From: Nansenia antarctica | Lineage: Eukaryota; Chordata; Actinopteri; Argentiniformes; Microstomatidae | NCBI GenBank assembly: GCA_963989245.1 | Contig: OZ022346.1 | Span: 55,765,299-55,829,298, forward strand | Direction: 5' to 3' | DNA length: 64,000 nt | In this document: positions 19,222 through 30,761 of the stretch, in pieces | Layout: the number at the start of each line of letters is the position of its first letter | Position numbering within the stretch: the first letter of the stretch is position 1 | Program-made: the position numbers and the translations under genes | The notes under the pieces: model-generated | The model's database searches: none | Told to the model about the DNA's origin: nothing | Seen by the model: the letters and a program-made list of their open reading frames with translations, nothing else

Positions 19222-19894
19222 TAGGCATGGGAATTGATAAGATGTTATTGATACCGATTCCATTATCGATTCTGCTTATCGGTTCGATTCTTCTATTGAT
19301 TCCCTATTCATTTTCTGTGGGGAAAAAAGTAGGCCTACACAGGTTTTATTATCGAGTCTCTGAACACAGTGTACAAATATCCAAAACTAAATAAAAGAAT
19401 GGAAAATAAAATGGTCCTTTTCTCAAAAGGATATAACTTTGAAAACAAATATAAAACTGATAAACTCAACAATGTCTCATGTCTGCTTTCTCTGGGAGGG
19501 TCTGTAGCAACCGTCTGTCTGTCATCATCAGAAATGGATGAAATGGGAGAATATTTGTACAGCGTTCGTTTTCATTTAGGGTTTCTTCGTCAAAGAAAAG
19601 ATCTGCTAAGCCTGCCTGCGTGGCACTAATGTTATTAGCATAGGATATTTACCCTCAGAGACGGACGCGTTGCTCACTTGGGAGGCAGTGGCACTCGTGC
19701 GTAGTGTGTGGAGTGTCAAACACATGGCCTTCCTGTCATTTAAGCCCATGTTGCGTCGAAAGATGTTTCAACATATTGCTGGTGTTTCCACCATTATCAT
19801 TTTACAGATGTTACAAATAGCCATGTTAGTAATTTTTCCTTGCCATGCTTTGGACCTTTTCTTAACTGGAACCGGTTCTCCATTCCCATCCCTT
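19222..19894 (-). mobile_element. hAT-like element with BED-finger remnant, between 30-bp direct repeats
   Basis: The left end TAGGCATGGGAATTGAT and right end ATTCCCATCCC are inverted-repeat-like. Minus-strand translation of about 19870-19700 shows KAWQGKITNMAICNICKM with a following HGLN, a BED zinc-finger layout as in ZBED/hAT transposases, but broken by a stop. A 30-base direct repeat containing TTATAATAATCGTCATCAC lies on each side (19192-19221 and 19895-19924), longer than the usual 8-bp hAT duplication. Confidence 0.55.
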
Positions 19895-19924
19895 GCAGCA
19901 ACAGTTTATAATAATCGTCATCAC

Positions 19925-20330
19925 GTTTGACCTTTCGAGATTCCAGTGTGCCCTTCATCAGTGGGGCCCTCAGTTTTACGTGACCTGTGATCTGTCCAGG
20001 AAAAAACTCAGTGCCCAGTCTCCCAAAAGTTTCCTAGCTAACGTGACAGTTTATTTCTCCCAACAGAGCCAGAGGACTGACCTCCCAGCACACATTTTAC
20101 AATCGTTGCTTCCTCTGCACTGTGGCTGGGTTTCTGAGAGAAATAAAGTACAACTTTAGTTACAAAGCTTTTTGGATACTAAGCACGGGTCTCTATGGGG
20201 TATAACTTCGGCCCTTTTTCTGGTAAGGTTCATGTGGTTAGGAAAAACTCTTGGCCCTACATAATGAAAGGGGTGGGGACTTCATTGTCATCTTTAATCA
20301 GTGCATTCACAAACACAGGACTTTTACCAT
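19925..20330. other. No gene supported
   Basis: Short frames only. The region borders the 3' tail of the LINE that follows. Confidence 0.5.
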
Positions 20331-23300
20331 GAATGAATGAATGGTCTTTATTGTCATTGCTATAGTACAGGTACCAAACAACGACATTTAGGAGGGGTGG
20401 CTCCCCTGGTGTTAGGAAAGAAAAAAACAAAACAAAAACACAAGAAGGGAAGGAGCTGGTTTACATAAATAAAGGCTATGTACACTATCCACTATACTAT
20501 ACTGTACAGATAGACGACTAGGGTTGTCATATTGCACATAGTGTTATTGCACATTCATTTAAAGTGTCGCAGTTTGCAGGCTTGAAATGTACATATTTGT
20601 GCCTCAGCAATACACCTGATTTTTTCAGTCCAGCAGCTGCCATCAATCCGTCCAGACTGTCCAGGGACCAGAACCTAGGTCGTTGCTGTGTTCAGGGCCT
20701 GGATGGCCCTGGGGTAGAAGCTGTTCTTCAGTCTGTTTGTCCTTGCGGCCATGGTCCTGTACCGCCTTTTCGAGGGCAGCCGGGTAAAGTGTTCGTTCCC
20801 AGGGTGGGTTGGGTCTCTGGAGATCTTGGAGGCCTTCCTGAGACAGCGTGTGTTGTACAGCTCTTCCAGAGAGGGGAGGGGGGCGCCGGTGATCTTCTGG
20901 GCTGTTCTCACGACTCTCTGTAGCGCATTTCTCTCCGCGGTTGTGCAGCTGGAGAACCAGTTGCAGATGCCGTAGGTGAGGATGCTCTCCACTGCGCCGC
21001 GGTAGAAGGTCACCAGTATCTCCTGCTTGCTGTGTTCCTTCCTGAGGACTCTCATGATGTAGAGCCGCTGTTGTGCCTTCTTGATGGTGGCTGTTGTGTT
21101 GTCCTTCCAGGACAGGTCATCCTGTATGTGCACCCCCAGGAATCGGAGGGTTGAGACTCTCTCCACGCTCTCTCCGTCGATGAGCAGGGGCTGGATCTCG
21201 GACTTTTTCCTCCTGAAGTCCACGATGATTTCCTGGGTCTTTGACTTGTTCAGCAGCAGGTTGTTAACCTTGCACAGCTTGCTCAGTTGCTCTACCTCAT
21301 CCCTGTACGCCGCCTCGTCCCCCCCCGAGATGCAGCCCACCACGGTGGTGTTGTCTGCAAACTTTACGATGGAGTTGCTGGGGTGGACGGGGGTGAAGTC
21401 GTAGGTGTAGAGGTTGTAGAGGATGGGGCTTAGCACGCAGCCCTGGGGGGACCCAGTGCTGAGTCTGAGGGCTGTGGAGGTGTGGGGGCCCACCCGCACC
21501 CTCTGGGGGCGGTCGGTCAGGAAGTCCTTGATCCATGCACATATAGAGTGTGATAGACCCAGGTCTAGTAGTTTGGTCACTAGCCTGTCTGGAAGGATGG
21601 TGTTGAAGGCGGAGCTGAAGTCCACAAAGAGCAGTCTCGCGTAGCTGTTTCCCCTCTCCAGGTGGGATAGAGTGGCGTGGAGAGTCGTCGCGATGGCGTC
21701 CTCTGTGGACCTGTGGGCTCTGTAGGCGAACTGGTATGGATCCAGGTTGGGCGGGAGGCGTGTGAGTATGTGGGCCCGGACTAGTTTCTCGAAGCACTTC
21801 ATGATGATTGGTGTGAGTGCCACCAGGCGGTAGTCGTTTAGGCAGCTCACCGTGCTTTTCTTCGGGACTGGGATGATAGTTGAGGTTTTCAGGCAGGGTG
21901 GGATGGTGGCCTGGGACAGGGACTGGTTGAAGATGTTGGTGAAAACCCTGGTCGGCGCAGTCCCTCAGCACCCGTCCCAGGACGCCATCCGGCCCCGAGG
22001 CTTTCCTGGGGTCCACCGCCTTCAGCACGCGTCTCACTTCATGCTCTGTGAGGGTGAGGCTGCTGAGAGCTGGAGAGAGTGGTGTTTGTGTTGTGGTTAC
22101 CTCCGTTCGCCCCTCGTCGAACCGGGCGTAGAAGGAGTTCAGCTTTTCCGCCAGCAGGGGGTCGTCCTCTGCGGCTGTGAGCCTGTTGGCTCTGAAGTTT
22201 GTCATGTGCTGAACCCCCTGCCACATCCGCCTGGAGTCGTTGCTCAGGAAGCATTCCTCAATCTTCTCTCTGTGGTCTGCCTTGGCCTCTTTGATGCCGC
22301 GCTTTAGGTTAGCCCTGGTGGTGCTGTACAGCGGTGTGCCCTTCCCTGCGAAGAAGGCGTTGTCCCTCTCGTTGATCAGTTTTTGGACCTTCCCAGTCAT
22401 CCATGGCTTCGTGTTGGGGTAGACCCGGACCCGTTTGTCCACGGTGACTGAGTTGGTGCAGTTCACTATGTGGTTCAGAACCGACGACGTGAACTGTTCC
22501 AGGTCCTCATGCTCATATTCCTGCCATGAGGTGTCATTTAGGCAGATCTGCAGTGGAGCGGACCCTTCTGGCCAGGTTCTGACAGTCTTAGTGGTGATGG
22601 GAGCACTTTTCCTCATGGTAGTGTATGCTGGGATCAGGAGGATTGACACATGGTCAGACATGCCTAGATGAGCTAGCGGTCTAGCCTTGTAAGCACGTTT
22701 GATGTTGGTGTATACCTTATCCAGTGTTTTTTCTCCTCTTGTTGCACATTTAACATGCTGATAGAACTTGGGTAGTACTGCCTTCAGGTCGACATGATTG
22801 AAGTCTCCTGCTATAATGTGAACTGCCTGTGGATCTGCGCTTTGTTGACCACTGATGACGTCATAGCCGCGCCAATGCTAAGCTACCGTCTGCATTCGGT
22901 GCAATGTAAACGCTTGTAATATACACTGCATTGAATTCCCTCGGTAGGTAAGTGGGTCGGCATTTAACAGTCAAGTATTCCAGGTTTGGGGAACAGTGGC
23001 TACTTACAGTTTTCGTGTTTAAGCACCAGCTATCCTTCGTAGATATAATGATCCCACCTCCGCGAGTCTTACCGCTAAGCAGCGTGCGGTCCGCACGGTG
23101 TAGAGTGCGGCCTTCCAGGCTAATCGCGGAGTCCAGGATAGTTTCATTTAGCCAGGTTTCAGTGAGAATAATCACACAGCTATCTCCCACGATGTTATTT
23201 TTGGCAACCTGTAGTCTCAATTCATCCATCTTATTAGTCAGGGACCTGACGTTGGATAGGAATATACTCGGCAAAGCTGGCTTGTCCGGGCACTTCCTCA

Positions 23301-23690
23301 GCCTAGCTAGCAGGCCTCCCCTGCAGCCCCGTCGTTGCTTGCGGTCCTTGCGCCGACGTTTGCGCCTCAGGGTCGGGACTGAGTACCATAGTTCTCCCGG
23401 TAAGCGGGCGATATCGTGATGAATCCTTTGCTGTTTCAGGAACTCCGCTGTTACTGTCTTCTCGTTTTGCGTACCAACTTCTAGTAAGTCGTGCCTGCTG
23501 TAGGTACTATTTACACAACCGTTCCCTATAAGTACTAAAATAAAAATGTACATACAAATGCACTTAAAAACACTAAAGAACACCAGTGTTGAAGCCACTC
23601 CAGCCGCAGCGACTATGCGCGCCGCCATCTTGCTTACTTCCAACAATCTGGCCATAGCTGTATGAGCTGTTGAAGATGAGGTCATGTGTT
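20331..23690 (-). mobile_element. Near full-length L2/Rex1-like LINE, frameshifted
   Basis: The minus strand carries a whole LINE in order. An N-terminal region and the start of an endonuclease lie at 23685-22861 (NVRSLTNKMDELRLQV, ETWLNE, RGGGIIIS). The rest of the endonuclease (AGDFNHVDLKAVLPKFYQ, MSDHVSILL) and the start of RT lie from about 22850 to 21950. The remaining RT lies to 20675 (YRLVALTP, FADNTTVVG, then the C-terminal region). Frameshifts occur near 22860 and near 21950, the latter an 11-bp deletion relative to the copy at 42.3 kb. In the catalytic box FADN replaces FADD. The 3' tail ends in CATTCATTC repeats at 20331-20345. Related copies are at 41.8-44.0 and 49.8-52.3 kb. It is inactive as it stands. 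Confidence 0.9.
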
Positions 23691-24060
23691 TTAATTATGT
23701 CTCTCTGAGTTATTCAGTCTCTCAGTCCTAGTCCCTAGTCCTTTGTGCAAATCTGGATTTTCATTTCCATAGTAAAACTCAATCACAAACTCACAATAGT
23801 ACAGTATTGGGTCAGTATTGGGTCAGTATTGGGTCAAATGCACATGAAAGAGATAATACATGTCTTTGTGGGAGTCATCTTTTTTCTTATTTTTTTTCTT
23901 TTCTCACACACACACACACACGCACACCTTGTCCTTCTGTATTTGAGACCTCCTTTCTCCTTTAATCCCTCCCCTCTCTTACAACCTTTCCCCACCCCTT
24001 CTCTCTCCCTCTCACCCCCTCCCCCTCTCCTCCAACCTTTCCCCGACCTTCCTCTCTCCC
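23691..24060. other. Downstream flank of the pla2g6-like gene
   Basis: It holds a three-copy CAGTATTGGGT repeat (about 23803-23836), a CA repeat near 23905, and a pyrimidine-rich tract up to 24060. No gene is seen; part may be 3' untranslated sequence of the minus-strand gene. Confidence 0.4.
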
Positions 24061-27000
24061 TCAGCCGGTCAGTAGTTGCTGTGCCAGTATCTGGACGCTC
24101 TCCCGCTGTTCGTACAGGTACATCTGGGTCTCCCACAGCATGTCCACCAGGACGGAGTCCCTCACCTCGTCCAGCATCACCTCTTGTGAGAGCTGGGGGC
24201 TCAACCTGGGGGTTCGAGGGCAGGAGAGACGGAGGGAGGGAGGGAGGGAAGATAATGGGGGGACAGAGAGACATTCGAGGGAGGAGAAAGACGGGGAGAG
24301 GGTGGAAGGACATTTTGACAACATGAGGCATAAGAGGGAGGGGCGGGGGGGAGAATGAGCTTACTAGACAACAGAGAACTGCTTCGTTGCAATGTCCATA
24401 ACGTTTTGTAGTCGGTTCGCTTATAGGTAAAGAGTTGTGAGATCAAAGACAAACCTGTGATAGATGGTATCAGTCAACTCGCACCATGACCTGGCCCTGT
24501 CCACAGCACAGCCGTCAGAGTCTGTGCACTGAGACAGAGGAGACAACAACAGCATGGTGAAGTCAGCCGTCAGCCACGACATCGTGTGACGCGGGCAAAA
24601 ACTACGTATTGAAAAGCTTGCCTTGCATGCAGCATTTGCAGTTCTGTAACCTCACCCAAGTCCTTTTTTACTACGTATCTGTTGAATAGCTAGTACCTGT
24701 TTAGCTTCACCCTGCCCAGGCTTGAATAGCGAGTGCATAGAGTCTGGTAATTTACTGGGTAACCTAATAATCCATTCAAAATCGGAGCAAATCACACAAC
24801 TAGGAGGCGCGACTCCACATCGAGGGAAGAAGAGTGCGAGACGTCCTGTGAACGCTATTTTAGCCAGATTGTTGAGCGTGATCAAATAATTTTTGTTTGA
24901 TATCCGAAGACGTGTACTGGTACGTGGCTATCGTTGCTAACCGCTCGCTAATATAGCTGAAAACTGGATTTTCACACTGTCTCCCGTTTCTGGGATGGGG
25001 AAAGTGGGATAAGGAAAACTAGTCCATTCTATTATGGTGAGGGCAAGTTTGGCAGCATTATCAGCAGGGCTGCCAAGTCTCACGCAATCACCGTGAGACT
25101 CACGCATTTCAACCAGTTCTCACGCTCTCACGCCGCATCTCTATTTCTCACGGCGAGAATTTTTTTATTTATTTTTTTATTTTTACGGGACTTTTATTTT
25201 TGAAATTTCTTGAAAGAAAGCTACCGGACATGACTTTCGTGGCATCTTTCTGCACGCGCGTTAACTTGAGTCTGCAATCGAAGCGGCAGGCGAGCGCTGA
25301 TGGAAGAACCTGTGTTCACGCGAGCTGCAAGAACGTAGCAAGCAGGGTTGCCAGATTGGGCTACTTTTGGTCACACTGGACGGGTGGATTCGGCAGCTTT
25401 TAGACCGGTTGGGCTGGACATTGTCAATTCCATCTGGCAACCGTGGTAGCAAAATATGTGCATACATTACAACATCGTATCTGGTAGCCTACTGGACTGG
25501 GTTGCACCAATATGGCGTAAGTCATTACTAAATGCAGGCATTTAGTAGTTACTAAACCCCTAGTTGTTACTAGTTAGTTTCAAACTAGTTGTTTACTAAT
25601 TTCGGTTGCACCACGCCAATCTTTTGCCAATCTTAGCTAGTAAATACTCCGTTTTGGTAACTGTTTTTTGTTTCTCTACTGTAACATAACCAGGTACATT
25701 AATAATAATAATTATTATTAATAATTACAATTTACAATACAACAATTGGGGGTCCCTCCAAAAAACATTCACCCACCAAGCCCTCATTCTGACCCAGGAA
25801 AAACCCTGGTATGTACTGTATAACATGATAGCCATCTATGAGCAATGCACTGTATATAACATGATGACCACGGGTCTTTCTGCTGCTGACCAAGGGGCTG
25901 AGTCCTGTTGATGGGGCCAATTTTTCTTTTAGAGTCTGTAGGCTACTGTATTTGTTTAATAAGATTTCATAAATATGATATATTGTCTGAATTTTTTTCT
26001 TGTTTTATAAAATGTTATTATTTATTATTTTCATTTCTTGTGCTGGTTTATTATGAACAACATGTAAAATTGCAGGAAACTAGCACAAATAATTGGGTGG
26101 GAGAGAGGGGCCGCCGCTGCCAAAACGTGCACAGTTTTGGGTCGCTCCACTGCCAAAAAATCTCACTCCAAACTTTTGGTGAAACTTGGCTGCCCTGCCA
26201 ATAAGTCTTAGAAGTCTGCGTGTGTATAGCCTACATTTATTGTATATTTGGGTTCCATAGAATAATAAGTTATGATAGTGTGATTCCTCCTTCTCAGAGC
26301 GTCAATGTGTTCCTTTAAAACCATGTAGGCTACTATCATTAACAACGCCACATTCTCTATGTATGGTTCCTCTTCTGTATTCAAGCGTCTGTCTGGTGTA
26401 ACAGTAAACTGGATAAAGGTTTAATGTCTTGCTCAGCTCAATTCTGGTCCATTGCAAGATGTCAGTATGGCCGAGCGGTCTAGGCGCCAGACTCAAGGTG
26501 GAAGTCCTTCCTGATAAAGGAGTATTCTGGTCTCCGAATGGAGGCGTGGGTTCGAACCCCACTGCTGACACATTTTAAGTAGAGCATGGCAGGTGTTAGC
26601 AATGTTGACTCATCCAATGTTCTGTAAGATACATTATTATAACATCGAGTTCAACCTCAAGGTACCATAACACTGCATGGTCTCTAACAAGCGCTATATA
26701 AATATAATTTATTATTATTATTAACAAGAACATACAGCATAGTCAGTGGCTCGATGTAGCTCAGTTAGAAGGGCATGCTGCTAACAATGCTAATCACCAT
26801 GACTTTGATTACAACTGGAACTGTCTATAGCCTATCCATATGAATGAATGAATGAATGAATGAATGAATGAATGAATGAATGGTCTTTATTGTCATTTAT
26901 ATAGTACAGGTACCATACAACGAAATTTGGGAGGGGGGGCTCCCCTGGTGTTAGGAAAAAAAAACTAAAAACAAGAAGGGAAAAGAGCTGGTTTACATAA

Positions 27001-30000
27001 ATAAAGGCTATATACACTATCCACTATACTATACAAATAAAACACTGTGCTGTACTCTATGCTATGCTATACATATCCTAACATTTCCTATCTCTGAACC
27101 TTATGTACCCGAGGGTTGTCATATTGCACATAGTGTTATTGCACATTCATATGCTCATTCAGCTGTACATTCCTTCGGTTCATAGTCTACTCAATGGCAT
27201 GTGTGCTTGTCATATTATAAAACATATCATTTGTCAGATATATTCAGGTAATTACACGTATAGCAAGTGTATACAGCTGTTGTATTATCGTGTCTGTCTG
27301 GTGTGACAGTAAAGGTTTAATGTCTTATTCAGCTCAGTTCTTTTTTTTACAATTGTCGGGATGGCCGAGAGGTCTAAGGCGCCAGTCTCAAGAGTTGCAC
27401 TTGAGACTGGAGGCGTGGGTTCGAACCCCACTTCTGACAACGTTTTTGTGGTTCAGATGGTAGACTACTAGAGCATAGTGTTAGTGTTCATCTAGGTTAC
27501 GTGTCCTTTTTAGTTCATGTAGGAGCTGAAGTATAAAAGTATACTATTATTCTCTCATAGCAATTCGAGAATTAAAATAAACAGTGATCGGTGAAAACTG
27601 TCTGAAAGCAATGCGTTTGCCAGACTTCTTCTAGTCTTCGGAGACTAGTTCGTAGTTCTGAAAGTCGGAACAGCGCCACAAAACCAGCCAGTGGCCGAGG
27701 ATATAATACACTATAGTATGATACTAAGGTCTGCCATATGTAGCGAGTTGTAATGCGTTATTTACTCACTGTATTAGGGAGTGTTTACTAGGCCACACAG
27801 GTGTTAGCTTGTTAACTAGCTAGCTTTATTAGAAGCTTGTTTGTTTTTGTTAGCTGACTTAGCGTGGTTTTGTTTGTTGTGTTGTTCACAAGTTATTGTG
27901 TGTGTCTGTGTGTGTGTTTACTACACTAGCCAAACAAGTGTTAGCTTATTAGCTAGCAGAGCTGCCAAGTCTCACGCAATCACCGTGAGACTCACGCATT
28001 TCAACCAGTTCTCACGCTCTCACGCCGCATCTCTATTTCTCACGGCGAGAAATAACTATTTGTTTTACGGGACTTGAGTTTCGTGGCATCTTTCTGCACG
28101 CGCGTTAACTTGAGTCTGCAATCGAAGCGGCAGGCGAGCGCTGATGGAAGAACCTGTGTTCACGCGAGCTGCAAGAACGTAGCAAGCAGTGTTGCCAGAT
28201 TGGGCTACTTTTGGTCACACTGGACGGGTGGATTCGGCAGCTTTTAGACTGGTTGGGCTGGACATTGTCAATTCCATCTGGCAACCGTGGTAGCAAAATA
28301 TGTGCATACATTACAACATCGTATCTGGTAGCCTACTGGACTGGGTTGCACCAATTTGGCGTAAGTCATTACTAAATGCAGGCATGCAGTAGTTACTAAA
28401 CCCCTAGTTGTTACTAGCTAGTTTCAAACTAGTTGTTTACTAATTTCGGTTGCACCACGCCAATCTTTTGTCAATCTTAGCTAGTAAATACTCAGTTTTG
28501 GTAACTGTTTTTTGTTTCTCTACTGTAACATAACCAGGTACATTAATAATAAGTGTTAAAGGAGCAAAGTCTACTACTTGCTACTGAGATGCTAACCCGA
28601 CGGATTGTCCGGTTGACGCGCCGTGCGTCCTAAATTTGATGTGTTGCTGTTGGTTATATAAGATCCGTAGTCGTTGGTTTGCTGCATAATAAACATTTAT
28701 TGTGTTACTATGTGCCATCAATGGCTTAATCACTGGTACAAACAATAACAAACTTAGCGCCCTTGCGGTCAAACCTATTTGCCCTTCCGGGGTCAACACC
28801 TGACGACAACAACAACAAATGTGCTACCTGATATACACCTGCCTCAGGTATTGTGACAGCGCCACCCCATGCCCACACAGTGAATTACAACACGTATCAC
28901 AGGACCATATCTGGCTCCTACAATAGTAATAATAAATAGTAATTGCAATTTACAATACAAATACAACAATTGGGGGTCCCTCAAAAAAAATGTGGCCGCG
29001 CTACGCGCGCACAAGATCAACCACCAAGGCCTCATTCTGACACAGGAAAAACCCTGGTATGTAGCCTACTGTATAACATGATAGACATCTATGAGCAATG
29101 CACTGTATATAAGATGATGACCACAGGTCTTTCTGCTGCTGACCAAGGGGCTGAGTCCTGTTGATGGGGCCCAATTTTCTTTTAGAGTCTGTAGGCTACT
29201 GTATTTGTTCATTAAGATTTCATAAATATGATATATTGTCTGAATTTTTGTCTTGTTTTATAAAATGTTAATTATTTTCATTTCTTGTGCTGGTTTATTA
29301 TGAACAACATGTAAAATTGCAGGAAACTAGCACAAATAATTGGGTGGGAGAGAGGGGCAGCTGCCGCCAAAACGTGCACAGTTTTGGGTCGCTCCACCAG
29401 CAAAAAATCTCACTCCAAACTTTTGGTGAAACTTGGCAGCCCTGATTATCAGGTCGGTGTTACAGCGCTATGCACTTGTTTGTGTGTCTCCAGTGAGGAA
29501 TGCAGCACATTGGGGGAGATTCTACGGGTTGCTGAGGATGAGACTAAGGGGAAAAAGACCTCAAAACAAACAACTGAATATGACTGTAGTCTTGGGGGGG
29601 GGGGGGGTATTCCATCAACGTCGCTAAAGGAAAATCTAGTCTTATTTTGATAAGTCTCGCGAAAAGAAAAGAAAAAAGCCTGGATTTTCCTTTAGTGACG
29701 TTAATGGAATACCCCCCAGGCCTGGCAGAACATCACCAGTCAATGAGCCACAGCCTTCGGACAGTTCTTGCATCCGAAGGATCTTTTGGACGAAACACTA
29801 AACGTGAAATGAAGCAGTCCCAATACTTTTGGAGCCCTGCTATGGAGGGACTATGTTTTAAAAAGTGTTGTCATTACTAAACGGTGAAACCAATACTAAC
29901 ACAAATACCTTCAAAATAAAAAGCTGAGAATTGACACTTTAACCTCATCGTAACTGTTTGATTTGGAACATTTGGGAGTATCGAGCCTAAAAGAAGAAAG

Positions 30001-30340
30001 AAAAACGCTTCACTGTCCCAATAACTATATTCAATTGTGGGGAGCATGCAGCGTCTGTCCTGTAGAGGGAGCTACACTCACGCTCCACCACGGTCCTGTA
30101 GCTCTCTCTACAGGCCAGATGCTGCATGCTCCCCACAAAAAACAGTGTAACCCACATTGTCCCTCCACTCACACAGTCCACCAGCATCTTGATCAGCTCC
30201 TTGGCTCCTACGAAGCTCTTGGCCAGTTCCAGAGGGTTGGAGGGCCTGAACACATCCACGGAGCTGACCGCCACCTGAGGGAGTTTCCCTGTACCCAGAG
30301 ACACCACCACACCCAGGCTCTGGACCACCTCTCCTCGCCC
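24061..30340 (-). CDS. pla2g6: pla2g6-like calcium-independent phospholipase A2, last three coding exons
   Basis: Three minus-strand exons keep one continuous frame: 30340-30173 (56 codons), 24528-24455 and 24205-24061. The first encodes VVSLGTGKLPQVAVSSVDVF then RPSNPLELAKSFVGAKEL. The second encodes CTDSDGCAVDRARSWCELTD. The last encodes LSPQLSQEVMLDEVRDSVLV then MLWETQMYLYEQRESVQ and stops at TGA. Order and sequence match the C-terminal end of group VI iPLA2, a patatin-fold enzyme that hydrolyses glycerophospholipids at sn-2. All three have AG acceptors and GT donors where needed. The catalytic GTSTG exon and all exons further 5' were not found in the window, so this is a 3' part of a gene or a partial copy. 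The intron between 24529 and 30172 is filled with transposable elements. Confidence 0.85.
24529..25056. other. Intron of the pla2g6-like gene, left part
   Basis: Non-coding sequence between exon 24455-24528 and the composite insertion at 25065. No recognisable feature. Confidence 0.6.
26461..26570 (+). tRNA. tRNA-Leu(CAA) with intron
   Basis: The sequence folds as a leucine tRNA. The acceptor stem pairs GTCAGTA with TGCTGAC. The D-arm region is TGGCCGAGCGGTC, the anticodon stem CCAGA pairs with TCTGG around CAA (26494-26496), a variable arm TCTCCGAATGGAGG follows, and the T-arm is GTGGGTTCGAACCCCAC. An intron of about 27 bases follows the anticodon at about 26498-26524, as usual for tRNA-Leu(CAA). 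One base is missing in the D region compared with the usual GGTCTAAGG. It lies in the intron of the pla2g6-like gene on the opposite strand. Confidence 0.85.
26848..27170 (-). mobile_element. L2/Rex1-like LINE 3' tail, truncated
   Basis: The minus-strand 3' end AATAAAGACCATTCATTC repeats (about 26841-26895), followed upstream by GAGCC..CCCCTCCC and the GTAAACCAGCTC words, match the tail of the LINE at 20331-23690. No coding part is retained. Confidence 0.8.
27355..27439 (+). tRNA. tRNA-Leu-like gene, probably pseudogene
   Basis: It shares 5' flanking sequence and both ends with the copy at 26461. The acceptor pairs GTCGGGA with TTCTGAC (two G-T pairs), and the T-arm GTGGGTTCGAACCCCAC is intact. 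The anticodon region forms an 11-bp hairpin CCAGTCTCAAG/CTTGAGACTGG with no separate variable arm, so it cannot fold as a normal leucine tRNA without an unusual intron. It is likely a decayed duplicate. Confidence 0.6.
28554..28922 (+). mobile_element. Probable solo LTR inside the right composite copy
   Basis: This 369-base segment is absent from the left copy (25065-26197). It starts TGTTAAAGG and ends CTCCTACA, and holds a TATATAAG box near 28656 and an AATAAA near 28688, the usual LTR layout. A clean target duplication is not visible. No internal retroelement sequence is present. Confidence 0.5.
29453..30172. other. Intron of the pla2g6-like gene, right part
   Basis: It includes a MITE at 29600-29717 and a short inverted pair around 30060-30130 (CTGTAGAGGGAGCTACACTC versus AGCTCTCTCTACAG). 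No other gene is supported. Confidence 0.5.
29600..29717. mobile_element. Third copy of the GGTATTCCATCAAC MITE
   Basis: Ends GGGGGGGTATTCCATCAACG and TTAATGGAATACCCCCC are inverted repeats; the core matches the copy at 828-987. The left G-run is extended to 14 bases. Confidence 0.75.
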
Positions 30341-30500
30341 CTGGGACAACAACAGGGGAAGGGGGAGGAAAGGAAAGAGGGGAGGAAAGGAGAGGGGAGA
30401 TAAGGAAAGAGGGGAGGAAAGGAGAGGGGAGATAACGAAAGAGGGGAGGAAAGGAGAGGGGAGATAAGGAAAAGGTGGGGGGAGAGATGGGGCAGAGAAA
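30341..30500. repeat. Purine-rich short tandem repeat upstream of the pla2g6-like exon
   Basis: A unit of about 42 bases containing GAAAGAGGGGAGGAAAGG and GAGAGGGGAGATAA occurs about three times. On the minus strand it is a long pyrimidine tract directly upstream of the exon acceptor at 30341. Confidence 0.8.
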
Positions 30501-30761
30501 GAGAGCAACTTTGATTTTATAGAATTGATTTGGGCAAATCTAAGGTTTTGGCTATTTTTTTGTCAGTTACATTTTTCTAATATTTCAGCCATAATGGCTA
30601 TTTGGTCCTCATGTTGACAGACATCAATAGCAGACTTCAAAGGCAAATGCAAAGCCTAGAATCAACAACTAGACATTGACAGCTCTCTAACCCTGCACAC
30701 ATGATGTGATGGAACACACCTGACTAACCAGATACACATGTCAGGTCAATTTTCCAATACT

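Larger units (their letters stand above)
25057..29452. mobile_element. Composite hAT-like insertion with 8-bp TSDs enclosing tRNA-Leu genes
   Basis: The outermost ends are CAGGGCTGCCAAG (25065-25077) and CTTGGCAGCCCTG (29432-29444), exact inverted repeats. The word ATTATCAG flanks both outer ends (25057-25064 and 29445-29452). Two long, closely related copies in direct orientation form the ends: 25065-26197 and 27957-29444. The inner flanks of the two copies do not show matching 8-bp words, so the two copies plus the 1.76 kb between them behave like one inserted unit. The copies have no transposase. The middle holds two tRNA-Leu-type genes and a LINE tail. Confidence 0.7.

Noticed and set aside
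23745..24331. 193-codon plus-strand and 165-codon minus-strand frames
   Set aside because: Both cross a CA repeat and a pyrimidine tract and overlap the real pla2g6-like exon in another frame.
28554..28922. Solo LTR as a certain call
   Set aside because: Layout fits, but the flanking 5-mers (ATAAG and ATAGT) do not match, so it is listed at moderate confidence only.
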